This document shows positions 1-7,710 of a stretch of DNA of 64,000 nucleotides, piece by piece. Origin of the DNA: Pseudomonas saponiphila. Its GTDB lineage: Bacteria > Pseudomonadota > Gammaproteobacteria > Pseudomonadales > Pseudomonadaceae. The position numbers and the translations under genes were made by a program. The stretch spans positions 310,001-374,000 of the forward strand of contig NZ_FNTJ01000003.1 of the NCBI RefSeq assembly GCF_900105185.1, in the 5' to 3' direction. Under the pieces are notes generated by a model that searched no databases, was not told the origin of the DNA, and saw only the letters and a program-made list of their open reading frames with translations. How positions within the stretch are numbered: the stretch's first letter is position 1; every line of letters starts with the position of its first letter.

Positions 1-58
1 AGGGGAGCGGCGTTGAATCGGAGGTCAGTGGCTGTGCTGCTGGATGCGAGTTTTTCAT
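1..58 (-). CDS. 5' end of an unknown gene, cut by window edge
   Basis: Nineteen codons are visible from an ATG at 58, open to the left edge. The start lies 51 bases downstream of a copy of the repeated promoter element (86-118), the usual distance, and has an AGAGAAG ribosome site. Nothing can be said of function. Confidence 0.6.
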   Translation of the reverse strand, partial: MKNSHPAAQPLTSDSTPLP

Positions 59-85
59 TGCTGCTTCTCTGTGTGGCTGATGGAA

Positions 86-118
86 CAATGATCACTCCAG
101 CCACTGAGTGCCAGTAGG
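86..118 (-). promoter_or_regulatory. repeated promoter element, copy 1
   Basis: Core CTACTGGCACT with TGATCATTG at the standard distance (one mismatch in the core: T for G after CAC). Heads the gene running off the left edge. Confidence 0.75.
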
Positions 119-163
119 GGGAATTGCGGTGTTTTCCTTCTATGGCGGCAGTCATTCCAGGCA

Positions 164-190
164 AACAAAAAGGGCCGGCAGTGCCGGCCC
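164..190 (-). terminator. intrinsic terminator after the 211-648 gene
   Basis: Minus-strand stem GGGCCGGC/GCCGGCCC (172-179 with 183-190), then a T-rich run. Ends the 1074-to-211 operon just before the next promoter element. Confidence 0.85.
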
Positions 191-210
191 TGTGGCGGAT
201 CTCACGCCGC

Positions 211-648
211 TTAGAATTCGTCGCGGGTGAGGTTGTAAGCGAACCCGCCGACGATGATCCCGACCAGAACGATCGCGTACATCCAGTCACTGGCGTACCA
301 GGCCATGTCGGAGGCCGATTCCAGCTCCGGCAGCCGCTCGAACAGTACGTCCATGGAGTGAGGGGTATTGCGGCCCCACGCTTCCAGTACCGAGAAGAAA
401 CTGTCCCACACCATGGCTAGGGCAAAGGGCCAGACCACCCCAATGCGGAAGACCGGTTTGTAGGTATTCATCGACTGGTAGTACCACGCGGCGGCGAGCA
501 AGAGGACCCCGCCAACAGCCCCGCGCATGGCGTCGATGCCGTCAGTGAAGGAACTGGCGAACCCAACCTTCTGAGTAATGATGAGCCCCAAGGTTAGGAC
601 GGCGGCCGCGATGACGGCGATGGCAAAGCCTGTGTAGGTCTTGTACAT
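211..648 (-). CDS. small integral membrane protein, unknown
   Basis: 145 residues with hydrophobic segments at about 7-27, 43-57, 69-85 and 121-137, so probably four membrane spans, with a short charged tail ending TRDEF. The start has AGGAG six bases upstream. It is the second gene of an operon with 661-1074 (13-base gap) and is followed by an intrinsic terminator. I do not recognise a family; the inner membrane is the likely location. Confidence 0.8.
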   Translation of the reverse strand: MYKTYTGFAIAVIAAAVLTLGLIITQKVGFASSFTDGIDAMRGAVGGVLLLAAAWYYQSMNTYKPVFRIGVVWPFALAMVWDSFFSVLEAWGRNTPHSMDVLFERLPELESASDMAWYASDWMYAIVLVGIIVGGFAYNLTRDEF

Positions 649-660
649 GGTTTCTCCTGC

Positions 661-1074
661 TTAGTTGGTTGCCAGGCTTTTAGCCTGAATCAGCCGCGAC
701 TGCATTTCCGAAAAAGGCAGGTCGCGTAGATGACGGTCTGGGCTTACGGCCTTATACAGGTCGTCGCCGGTAAATTCATTCCGGTACCGGTCAGCGTAAC
801 GGGAACCGACCAGGGCCATTTCCACTTGAACAGCCTTGCTGGCGATCACCACCACGCAAGCATCGAGCTTGGTGTTGGTTTCGAGATACGCCGCGGCCAT
901 CGAGTCAGCGGGGTCAATGGCTGCGTAGAAGCGGCCAGTCAGAAACTCCCCGGAGTCAGTGGTCAGATGCCCGGCCAGCGGGCGAGGGGCATTCATCACC
1001 ACCCAGCTCGGATCAACATCAAACGGAAGTTTGTCGGTCACTCGGGATTTGATCGCTGCTAAGGCCTGCTGCAT
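661..1074 (-). CDS. hypothetical protein
   Basis: 137 residues from the ATG at 1074, which has GGAG nine bases upstream. An in-frame ATG at 1113 lies upstream of the -10-like part of the promoter element and is rejected. The protein looks soluble and mixed alpha/beta, with no motif I recognise. First gene of a two-gene operon with a membrane protein. Confidence 0.75.
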   Translation of the reverse strand: MQQALAAIKSRVTDKLPFDVDPSWVVMNAPRPLAGHLTTDSGEFLTGRFYAAIDPADSMAAAYLETNTKLDACVVVIASKAVQVEMALVGSRYADRYRNEFTGDDLYKAVSPDRHLRDLPFSEMQSRLIQAKSLATN

Positions 1075-1101
1075 GTTGCGGATCTCCTGTTTAGGTTGGA
1101 G

Positions 1102-1134
1102 ATAGCGTCTCATCCCTCAGTGCGTGCCAACACA
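1102..1134 (-). promoter_or_regulatory. repeated promoter element, copy 2
   Basis: Core TGTTGGCACG, then GACGCTAT. Its -10-like part lies 28 bases before the start of the 661-1074 gene. Confidence 0.75.
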
Positions 1135-1325
1135 CCTCAGTAGAGGATGGTAAAGACCGCAGAAGCCAACGGCACACGGCCAAGTACATAGACCCACAGA
1201 ACCGAATTAGGCCCGCAGCCGTGGCGACCTTCAGGCCCATCACGCGCCTGATAACTTTCGGATACGCGCTATAGAATCTTGATCAGCAGGCATCGCTCAC
1301 AACCTCATTTGGGGATCGAAATAAC

Positions 1326-1790
1326 TCACCGCATTGGGGAGTTGACCAGCTTTACGTCAAGCACAGCCGTTGGGCACAAGAGCGCTATTGAGTAGACCTT
1401 GCGCTCGACACACTCGATGCACCGAGCTGAAGTAAAACCCTCGGCCAGTAGCGCCTGGCAAACATCCACTGATTCGAGAAGGAAGTAGCTGCTGTCGGCG
1501 ATATCCACATCCAGGTCTTCATCCCAAACTCCCCGACCTGCGACTATGGCCGCATCCTCATTGAAAACGCCCAGAAGGCGATCCAGAAGGTCGGGATCTT
1601 GCAGATCGGCAAGCCGGGTGAGATCAGGTCGAACTTCGGAAACGAGCCCGCCGCGCGCAAAGAACTCCGCGAACTCCATGTCCTCGCAGATGAAGAAGGG
1701 TCGCCCAGGGGTAATCCTTGGGGTGGTATTCCCCTCAGATCCAAATACCGGTGCGGAATCGCGCACCGGGCTGCCATGGAAATAGGGCAT
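1326..1790 (-). CDS. ADP-ribosyltransferase-fold-like protein
   Basis: 154 residues opening with YFHGSP, then ITPGRPFFICEDMEFAEFFA. An N-terminal hydrophobic-HGS/T motif followed by a Gly-x-hydrophobic strand and a helix rich in A/F is the pattern of small ART-like (RNA 2'-phosphotransferase/toxin-type) folds. I infer the fold from this only; a catalytic Glu is not assigned. The start overlaps the stop of the DUF262 gene by one base (TGATG), so the two are translationally coupled. Two further YHGT/LFHGT proteins occur at 9689 and 42689. Confidence 0.6.
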   Translation of the reverse strand: MPYFHGSPVRDSAPVFGSEGNTTPRITPGRPFFICEDMEFAEFFARGGLVSEVRPDLTRLADLQDPDLLDRLLGVFNEDAAIVAGRGVWDEDLDVDIADSSYFLLESVDVCQALLAEGFTSARCIECVERKVYSIALLCPTAVLDVKLVNSPMR

Positions 1791-2353
1791 CAGCGGGCCA
1801 GACCGGCAATCAGAGGTTCGCTGGCGGACTCATCAAGCCTGAGCAGATCATCATTCGTGTGGGGTGTCCCACCGAAATTCAGGCGTCGATAGATATCCTT
1901 CAGGACTTGCTCGTCACCCTGGTAGTCCAGCTCGTAGCGGTTGAACACCACGTTATCGAATCGAATGAAGCGCTGAGCCTGGCTGAGGTCTTGGTAGCGA
2001 ATACCGTTGAATACCGCAATTTCGCCCTGAATGAAGCGCGCAATAGCAGTGATCCGCTGCTGACCATCAATAAGCCAACCGGACATGTACTTCTCGCCGC
2101 CGTCCTGGTGGAAGTCGCTCCCATTGACAACATAGACCCCGGCACCAAGGCCCAGGAATATGCCTTCGATGAAGCTGATCTGCTGCTGTTCGCTCCACAC
2201 GGCAGGGCGCTGCCATGGCGGCAATACAAGCCTCAGCAGTTGTCGCTCAGCAGGGACGGTGCAGACCAGTGGTGTACCCATAAACAGCGAGCAGATGGGC
2301 GTGGAACGCGCCTGGCCACGAATTAACGGCTGGGGAAGGCTGGCCTCGATCAT
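1790..2353 (-). CDS. DUF262-domain protein
   Basis: 187 residues. LRLVLPPWQRPAVWSEQQQ followed by FIEGIFLG and the WLIDGQQRITAI motif are characteristic of the DUF262/GmrSD N-terminal domain, a ParB-like nucleotide-binding fold in restriction and other enzymes. It is far shorter than full GmrSD proteins and lacks a DUF1524 HNH half. The ATG at 2353 has GAGG seven bases upstream; a GTG at 2365 overlapping the previous stop is the alternative. It sits between a HicA-like gene and an ART-like gene. Confidence 0.75.
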   Translation of the reverse strand: MIEASLPQPLIRGQARSTPICSLFMGTPLVCTVPAERQLLRLVLPPWQRPAVWSEQQQISFIEGIFLGLGAGVYVVNGSDFHQDGGEKYMSGWLIDGQQRITAIARFIQGEIAVFNGIRYQDLSQAQRFIRFDNVVFNRYELDYQGDEQVLKDIYRRLNFGGTPHTNDDLLRLDESASEPLIAGLAR

Positions 2354-2361
2354 ACCGGGCC

Positions 2362-2565
2362 TCACGCCGCAGCCAGCTTCGCTGCGCGACGCAGCTTGGC
2401 GGTGCCATTCAAGATGGCGCGATTGTCGCCAGGGGTGCTGCTGAAGAAAACGGCCTGGACGCCTGGTTTATCAAAGCGGTAGTGGCCATTGCTTGCCCGG
2501 CCAACGGTGAAACCTAATTTGATGGCTTCATCGAGAACACGCTTGACTTCTTTACGACTGCACAT
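2362..2565 (-). CDS. HicA-like protein
   Basis: 67 residues from MCSRKEVKRVL. The order of a helix (RVLDEAIKLGFTVGR), the strand GHYRFDKPG, and STPGDNRAILNGTAKLRRA matches the small dsRBD-like HicA/YcfA mRNA-interferase fold; the usual H of the catalytic strand is seen in GHYRF. No HicB antitoxin follows; a DUF262 gene comes next. AAGGAG precedes the start by nine bases. The earlier ATG at 2595 is inside the -10-like region and is rejected. Confidence 0.65.
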   Translation of the reverse strand: MCSRKEVKRVLDEAIKLGFTVGRASNGHYRFDKPGVQAVFFSSTPGDNRAILNGTAKLRRAAKLAAA

Positions 2566-2591
2566 GGTGGAACTCCTTGTTGAGTGAGGCT

Positions 2592-2624
2592 CCATATTCC
2601 AGGCCTCCTGGGCGTGCCAGGAGA
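2592..2624 (-). promoter_or_regulatory. repeated promoter element, copy 3
   Basis: Core TCCTGGCACG and GAATATGG. Heads the HicA-like/DUF262/ART-like operon (2565 to 1326). Confidence 0.8.
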
Positions 2625-2637
2625 CCCTTCCGGCAAT

Positions 2638-3432
2638 TTATGCGCTACGCTGCTGATAGCCTTCCTGCATGAGCAGTTCACGGATGGACGCAGTGCGAGT
2701 TGATTCGAGCATGTGAGCTTTTACCCCCCTGGTCCTGGCGATCTTGGCCAGCCTTGAGCGCAGCCAGGTGGCGTCTGATGAAAAATGCGCCGTGGGGTTG
2801 TTCGATGTCAGGTGATGCATTTTCTCAGCGAGCTGCGGGTTGATTTCGACCCGCCCGAGAATGTGAAAGTCGTGATGCGAGAGGGTGGCGCAATCCTCCG
2901 CAGACATCGCGGCCAGGTTCGAGGGGATACCCGCGCAGAAGCGGTTGGTGCCCAAAATTGCGATCCCGCGATTGAGCAGTTCTCCCGCGCTCAGTTCACC
3001 GCATTGCAGCGGAAGCACGACCCTCGCCCCGCACTCAATCCAGGCCGTGATCACGCCTTTGTGTCGATCCCAGCAGGCGAGGGTGGCCTCTTGGTTGCCG
3101 ATGACATCAGGAGCCACGATGGTTAGATTCTCTGGGCGCTCGGTGCGGTCGATCAGTCCTTCGTACACGGAGAAGACCCGGCCCCAATCCACTGAATCGC
3201 CCTTGGTGAATGCGGTGAAAGCGCCGCTGTCGACGAAAACCTTGCATCCTTGGTCCAAGGCACGGGGAAGCCCGAACAACCGTTTACCCAGCGGAATTCG
3301 TGTAGCGACCACACCTACCGGGAGCCCGGCAGTCAGAGCTGCCGAGAGGTCTTGCTCGGCAGACATGCCGGAGTGAAAGGCAATATCCCAGCCCTCAAAT
3401 GCAGCCGCTTGGAAAAGGGAGGCTTGTTCCAT
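2638..3432 (-). CDS. TIM-barrel protein, possibly TGT/DpdA-like
   Basis: 264 residues. VFVDSGAFTAF, NLTIVAPDVIG, VVLPLQCG and FCAGIPSNL are regularly spaced strand-end motifs, as in TIM barrels of the tRNA-guanine transglycosylase/DpdA group, where DSG(G/A)F marks the substrate site. This is resemblance by eye, not proof; no zinc site is obvious. The ATG at 3432 has GGAG nine bases upstream; an ATG at 3531 lies beyond the promoter element. Single-gene unit. Confidence 0.55.
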   Translation of the reverse strand: MEQASLFQAAAFEGWDIAFHSGMSAEQDLSAALTAGLPVGVVATRIPLGKRLFGLPRALDQGCKVFVDSGAFTAFTKGDSVDWGRVFSVYEGLIDRTERPENLTIVAPDVIGNQEATLACWDRHKGVITAWIECGARVVLPLQCGELSAGELLNRGIAILGTNRFCAGIPSNLAAMSAEDCATLSHHDFHILGRVEINPQLAEKMHHLTSNNPTAHFSSDATWLRSRLAKIARTRGVKAHMLESTRTASIRELLMQEGYQQRSA

Positions 3433-3458
3433 GAGTTGTGCTCCAAAAACGATGGAGC

Positions 3459-3491
3459 ACAGCTTGGCGGCGGAAAGAGCGTGCCAGCAGA
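3459..3491 (-). promoter_or_regulatory. repeated promoter element, copy 4
   Basis: Core CTGCTGGCACG, then CAAGCTGT. Drives the 3432-2638 gene. Confidence 0.8.
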
Positions 3492-3527
3492 CCCGATGAG
3501 GTTCTGTCAGGGAATGGCCGATGGCAT

Positions 3528-4256
3528 TCACTCGGCGCGCACCATGGATTCGGCTGCCGAGATTCGGTAGGCATCCATCATGGCTTGGTGATGGTGCTGA
3601 CCATCGAAGTGAATCGAGATGGTGCTCGGGATGACCCAGTGATCGACGAACCAGGAGCCCTTACATTCCTCCCGCCGGCGCTGAACCTCCCGCCCGAGAA
3701 AGGCTTTGGCCTGCTCCATGTCAAACAACGGGAAACCGCCCATTGGGACTTCTTCATCGTCTCTGGGATAGCGAGTCGTCACAGACAGCGTGATGACCTT
3801 GAGGCGTATCTTTTCAATGGTCCTCTCCGACACCAGCAGAAATGGGGCGTTGGACGATCGATAGTGAGGGAGGCCATTGATGATGAGAGCACCTGAAGCC
3901 AGATAGTCGGCCAGGATAGGGCCCATCGATGGATTAGGAGCCTGATTCACCCCCTCAGTGCCGGGAGCACCAGAGATGTCGATATTGATCGTTGGAGTGG
4001 CGCAGGAAGGGTCAATCGAGATCGGGGTCTTCGCTTGTGCGTTGATGAGGCCGGATGAATAAAATCCGCCATCCGCGAAGTAGACCTCATAGACCGGCAG
4101 AGAAGCCTTTTCGGTACTCGTGACTGTAGCCACATGCTGTAGTGCGGCAGGGTCAGCGACCTTTACGCGCACGGTTCTCGGCGCGTGTCTTGCGACCTCA
4201 AGCGGGACAACCCCGCCTGAAGAGATAGTGAGTCTGAAAGTCTGGTAACGATCCAT
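3528..4256 (-). CDS. hypothetical protein
   Basis: 242 residues, mostly strand-forming in the N-terminal half, with a C-terminal helical, basic stretch (FLGREVQRRREECKG) before a His-rich GQHHH. No family recognised. CAGG stands close to the ATG, so initiation may depend on coupling to the 4288-4683 gene 31 bases upstream, which carries the promoter. The stop is just upstream of promoter copy 4. Confidence 0.7.
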   Translation of the reverse strand: MDRYQTFRLTISSGGVVPLEVARHAPRTVRVKVADPAALQHVATVTSTEKASLPVYEVYFADGGFYSSGLINAQAKTPISIDPSCATPTINIDISGAPGTEGVNQAPNPSMGPILADYLASGALIINGLPHYRSSNAPFLLVSERTIEKIRLKVITLSVTTRYPRDDEEVPMGGFPLFDMEQAKAFLGREVQRRREECKGSWFVDHWVIPSTISIHFDGQHHHQAMMDAYRISAAESMVRAE

Positions 4257-4287
4257 CCTGGAAGTCCGATGTGCCGACAGGCCAGGT

Positions 4288-4683
4288 TCAGTCCTGGGTA
4301 GCTGGCTTTATCGTGACAGACTTAACTCGGTAATGCCCCTCAAGTACCAGCTCTGGAACATCGATAACCTGATCATGGTAGGGCTTGAGGTCATCTGGGT
4401 GGTAAAGGCCGAGGCGCTCCATCACCTGCATCAACTGGGTTTGACGGCCCATCTTCTCAAGGAGGATCAGGCTGCCGGCGCATTGCTTGTGGTTTTCCTT
4501 CTCGCGCTTTGAGCAGCTACGGTTCTTGTAGACCGTTTTATGGCAGGAGAAGCCGGTGGCCGTGCCGTTCACCAGATCCTTGATGATGCCTTCCACTCGG
4601 CCAGGCATAAGCTCAATTGCCCCGACTTTGTTGAAGGGGCAGTTTGCGCAAGGCTTTTTGAGGCTGTAAGGATCGGGGTTCAT
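4288..4683 (-). CDS. DUF6283-like cysteine-rich protein
   Basis: 131 residues. N-terminal CANCPFNKVGA, central FSCHKTVY, and a CAGSLILL motif are the conserved Cys pattern I associate with DUF6283, a small family of phages and plasmids thought to bind metal. The function is unknown. First gene of a two-gene unit; the leader is about 20 bases. Confidence 0.7.
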   Translation of the reverse strand: MNPDPYSLKKPCANCPFNKVGAIELMPGRVEGIIKDLVNGTATGFSCHKTVYKNRSCSKREKENHKQCAGSLILLEKMGRQTQLMQVMERLGLYHPDDLKPYHDQVIDVPELVLEGHYRVKSVTIKPATQD

Positions 4684-4708
4684 CTGTTTAGTCCAGCAGT
4701 AGATAGGC

Positions 4709-4741
4709 CCATGCTAACCGCACAGGCCTCGTGCCAACAGG
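4709..4741 (-). promoter_or_regulatory. repeated promoter element, copy 5
   Basis: Core CTGTTGGCACG, then TAGCATGG. Drives 4683-4288 and probably 4256-3528. Confidence 0.8.
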
Positions 4742-4747
4742 CACCGT

Positions 4748-5695
4748 CTATTGCTCAGGGGTGACCGATACAAGCACGCCGGTAACGTCAAAACGGTATT
4801 TGACCAGGGACTCAACCGATGGGCAGCAATCAGGGTCATCAGGACTATGGGTGAGCGTCGCAACCCCCATGAACGAACGACCATCTTCGACGACCACCTG
4901 AAGCCCGCTAATCGAGCCGGGTAGGATCGTAGAAGTCAGCGGCCGATAGCGACCATCGGGCATGCCTTCGAACAGGGCCAGTTTCTGGAAGGACGAATTG
5001 GAGCCGCCAGCCCCCTCAATGGTGTAGAGCACCGCCACGTCAGGCATACCCTCGCCGGTGAAGTCCGCCTCGATCGTTGAGCGGGCATCGAGGTATTCGG
5101 CCCCGCCATTTCGGTCTGGGTCCTGTTCAACGTATTGGGCGATCGCCTCTTCCAGAGTGCTCGCGCCAGCGTCAGCAGTCGAAGGATCTGCCGGTTCTTC
5201 AACAGGCTGCGGTTCCGGTTCCGGCTCGGCCTGATATTCCGCTTCAGGCGCGATCTCCGGATCTGGTGCGCTTTCTTCCGCCACCGGTGCAGAGTTCTTC
5301 TTGCCGAAGCGCTCTTCAACAGCTTCCTCGATGGCTCGGAATTCCGCTCCACTCATCAGCGCGTTGCGAGGGCCGCGGAATGGTTGGGCTTCACCAAAGA
5401 AGTTACGGGCGAAGAAGCCCGGCCTCAGTTCCTCCTGCTTGGCCACGAGGTAATCGGTGAGCTTGAAGATCGATGCATAGCCCTCCGCACCGTATAGCGC
5501 GGTCAGATCATCTTCCTTGGACTCAACGTCCTCAATGAATTTCTCAATCAGGAAGAGGTTCGCATCGACCAGCATGTCTTCACACTCGTTGGTGAAGTTG
5601 CCAAAGCAGGTCTGCTTGTAGTCGTTGACCGGGTTGAAAATGGCATCACAGCCGGCCAGGGAGAGGGCGGCAAGGGCAATAGCAATACGCTTCAT
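4748..5695 (-). CDS. lipoprotein with Glu/Pro linker
   Basis: 315 residues. A lipoprotein signal ends in LAGC (Cys16). The mature part has a helical region (about 30-130), a low-complexity acidic Glu-Pro-Ala linker (about 135-170), and a C-terminal domain with paired Cys (DDPDCCPS) and many strands. It is likely exported and lipid-anchored; the linker would hold the last domain away from the membrane. Follows the 79-residue gene 5722-5961 by 26 bases. Confidence 0.8.
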   Translation of the reverse strand: MKRIAIALAALSLAGCDAIFNPVNDYKQTCFGNFTNECEDMLVDANLFLIEKFIEDVESKEDDLTALYGAEGYASIFKLTDYLVAKQEELRPGFFARNFFGEAQPFRGPRNALMSGAEFRAIEEAVEERFGKKNSAPVAEESAPDPEIAPEAEYQAEPEPEPQPVEEPADPSTADAGASTLEEAIAQYVEQDPDRNGGAEYLDARSTIEADFTGEGMPDVAVLYTIEGAGGSNSSFQKLALFEGMPDGRYRPLTSTILPGSISGLQVVVEDGRSFMGVATLTHSPDDPDCCPSVESLVKYRFDVTGVLVSVTPEQ

Positions 5696-5721
5696 GGCTG
5701 AATCTCGGCAGGCAGATGTGA

Positions 5722-5961
5722 TTATTTGTCTTTGCGCTCGAATTTCTGGCGCAGGCCTTCGACGCCGGACTCACCGATATGAGTTTCCAGCTCCTTCTCG
5801 ATAATCTCCAGATACGACATCTCGTCATGCCTTGAACCGGCAACCCACTCGGCCTTGCATTCGCTGGCCAGGGATTTAACCCCATCCAAGAACTTGGTTC
5901 TGGCGGCCTCGTCAGCCGGCAGCGCGTAGACCTGGGTGATGTGCAGTCGTTTTTTCGACAT
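5722..5961 (-). CDS. small charged hypothetical protein
   Basis: 79 residues, strongly charged, helical at both ends. AAGGAAG lies seven bases before the ATG. No repeated element is found upstream. TTGTGC and TATCTT (16-base gap) near 6060-6090 are a weak sigma-70-like possibility. Probably co-transcribed with the lipoprotein gene. Confidence 0.65.
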   Translation of the reverse strand: MSKKRLHITQVYALPADEAARTKFLDGVKSLASECKAEWVAGSRHDEMSYLEIIEKELETHIGESGVEGLRQKFERKDK

Positions 5962-6110
5962 GGGACTTCCTTGATGGATGTGATGTGAGCTCGTCCGCTG
6001 AGTCTGGGCATGCGGATGAATGGGCTAACCCCGATGTTTGGGATCAATCCCGGTACCTCGTCAAGATAACGGCTTGAGCCGCCGGCACAAACCGAATTCG
6101 TGTGAGTCCA

Positions 6111-6143
6111 CCTGTTGGCACGCAAGGCGTACATCGATCATGC
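6111..6143 (+). promoter_or_regulatory. repeated promoter element, copy 6 (plus strand)
   Basis: Core CTGTTGGCACG at 6112-6122, then GATCATGC. One of only two plus-strand copies, and it precedes a plus-strand gene. Confidence 0.8.
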
Positions 6144-6180
6144 CCACACTGAATCAGCCAGCAACCACCAGGAGAGCAGC

Positions 6181-6600
6181 ATGCAGTCCACGAAGAAGCC
6201 CGTAGCAGTCACGGTGTACATCTCGGAAGCACCAGAAGCGGAAGACAGTTGCAGCTCGATGAGCGTAGCGACCGAGCGAGAAGCTGAAATCATGCTCTGG
6301 GCCCTCGCTAAGCAAGCGATTCCGGAGTGGGCCATGTTCACCCGAGCCGGCTCCAACGAACCGACCACAAACGCCGACATGGGCTCCCTGGAGGTGCCCG
6401 CCGAGCTTGCCGCAGAGGTCGCTGCCGAAGTTGAGCGACAAAACAAAGTGGCCCTCGAAACGATTGTTGTCGAAGAAGGCCTGAACAGCGTTTACGACAA
6501 GCTCGCCAAGCATTTCGGCGATCTGCCGGATTTCGTCCAGCAGGTATCGAGCATTGCTGAGGCCTGGGCCAAGGATTGCTACCAGCATCCGGTCGGTTAA
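6181..6600 (+). CDS. hypothetical protein
   Basis: 139 residues, acidic, largely helical (VPAELAAEVAAEVERQNKVA). The ATG at 6181 has AGGAG nine bases upstream; an in-frame ATG at 6115 would begin inside the promoter core. No family recognised. The next gene has its own promoter copy. Confidence 0.75.
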   Translation: MQSTKKPVAVTVYISEAPEAEDSCSSMSVATEREAEIMLWALAKQAIPEWAMFTRAGSNEPTTNADMGSLEVPAELAAEVAAEVERQNKVALETIVVEEGLNSVYDKLAKHFGDLPDFVQQVSSIAEAWAKDCYQHPVG

Positions 6601-6602
6601 GG

Positions 6603-6635
6603 ACTACTGGCACGCAGTACAAGCCGTCACCATTC
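6603..6635 (+). promoter_or_regulatory. repeated promoter element, copy 7 (plus strand)
   Basis: Core CTACTGGCACG, then CACCATTC. Begins two bases after the stop of the preceding gene; heads the 6665-7551 genes. Confidence 0.8.
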
Positions 6636-6664
6636 GAACCATCAACTAGCGAGGGAGCACAGAG

Positions 6665-6967
6665 ATGCGAATTGAAATGATGCCTTTGAGTAACGGTGGC
6701 TTGGTGCCAGTGAACATCTACAACTCGGTGATCGATGGCAATGGCTTCTACGTGAGCCACAACGATCACGATCTGGCCATTTACGGGGATGAAACGACCG
6801 CCTTGGTCCTCGGCCAGATGGAGCGGTTCTACATCCTCAATGGCGATCATCGGCAGCAGTATGCGCAGCTGATGGGGCAAGGCTTTGATGCTTGCCTTGA
6901 ATACTTCAAGGCGAACCAAGCCCTGCGCAATCATCGCTCTGATGTTTTGCCTGATCTGGCTGCATAA
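6665..6967 (+). CDS. hypothetical protein, ILNGDHR family
   Basis: 100 residues. ETTALVLGQMERFYILNGDHR is closely matched in the 138-residue protein at 50375-50791 (HTTALVLGGRVFLILNGDHR), so the two are paralogues. The family is unknown to me. GGGAG precedes the start. First of three plus-strand genes. Confidence 0.75.
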   Translation: MRIEMMPLSNGGLVPVNIYNSVIDGNGFYVSHNDHDLAIYGDETTALVLGQMERFYILNGDHRQQYAQLMGQGFDACLEYFKANQALRNHRSDVLPDLAA

Positions 6968-6981
6968 GCCGGGAGTTATAC

Positions 6982-7341
6982 GTGAAAGCAGAGACCGTTT
7001 TGCGCAGCTCGTTCAGCCTGGATGGCACCAGAATCTTTCTGGTGCACATCGAGGGCAGTGGGTTTCGCATTGGTACCCGCTGGCGCTGGCTGGCGAAGTT
7101 CGACCTGATCTTCGACGCCTGCGATGCCTTCGAGGCTCTGGAAATGATGGAGGGTGACCTAGCCCGTGCTGGCGCTGCTCTCAAGGCCGAGATTCGTCGC
7201 GTTCCGCGGCACACGTTCGGCCGCAAACGCTCAACTCACTCGCGGATCAGCTACTTGGTACGCTGCTCCGAATCCCGCGCCGCCGGCATGCGCTTGAAGC
7301 GCTGCGGCAGCAAAGGCAGTGTTGAATACTGGACCTACTAG
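6982..7341 (+). CDS. basic hypothetical protein
   Basis: 119 residues from a GTG with GGGAG eight bases upstream. The C-terminal half is very basic (RRVPRHTFGRKRSTHSRISY), suggesting nucleic-acid contact, but there is no recognisable domain. 14 bases after the previous gene. Confidence 0.7.
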   Translation: MKAETVLRSSFSLDGTRIFLVHIEGSGFRIGTRWRWLAKFDLIFDACDAFEALEMMEGDLARAGAALKAEIRRVPRHTFGRKRSTHSRISYLVRCSESRAAGMRLKRCGSKGSVEYWTY

Positions 7342-7350
7342 GAGAACAAG

Positions 7351-7551
7351 ATGCCTGAATTTATGGTGGCGGGCCGCATGACCGTCTCTTGCTGGACGAA
7401 GGTTGAGGCTGAAACCGAGGCGCAAGCCCTACAGATCGCAGCGGGCCGGATGGTTGCGGATAGCCATATCGACGGAAGCTATCCTGTCAGCGAGTCTTGG
7501 CACTTTGAGAATGACGGGACTCCCTTCGAACTGCGGGTCGATGAAGACTAA
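7351..7551 (+). CDS. small hypothetical protein
   Basis: 66 residues with AGGAG before the ATG, 9 bases after the preceding stop. Pattern: a strand, a helix (AETEAQALQIAAGRMVAD), and a strand ending acidic. No family recognised. A weak inverted repeat (AGGCCGA...TCGGCCT, about 7577-7618) follows, without a T run. Confidence 0.65.
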   Translation: MPEFMVAGRMTVSCWTKVEAETEAQALQIAAGRMVADSHIDGSYPVSESWHFENDGTPFELRVDED

Positions 7552-7652
7552 CCCAGGCTCTCTCATGCCGGGCAGGCAAGGCCGATTGAGCTGACCTTTC
7601 GGGGTTTAGCCTCGGCCTGGTACTGCGCCCAGAAGAAATTAACCGCTGAACT

Positions 7653-7682
7653 TTGCATCCCAATCCGGCTGCGGGATACACT
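7653..7682 (+). promoter_or_regulatory. sigma-70-like promoter of umuDC
   Basis: TTGCAT (7653-7658), 18 bases, TACACT (7677-7682). The predicted start of transcription falls within the LexA box, leaving a leader of only about 20 bases. Confidence 0.6.
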
Positions 7683-7708
7683 GACACTGTACAGGTATAC
7701 AGTGTCAG
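7681..7708 (+). promoter_or_regulatory. LexA (SOS) box
   Basis: CTG-N10-CAG at 7687-7702, embedded in a longer near-perfect palindrome that starts CTGACACTGT and ends ACAGTGTCAG. It matches the proteobacterial LexA consensus and overlaps the predicted transcription start, so umuDC should be SOS-induced. Confidence 0.9.
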
Positions 7709-7710
7709 CA

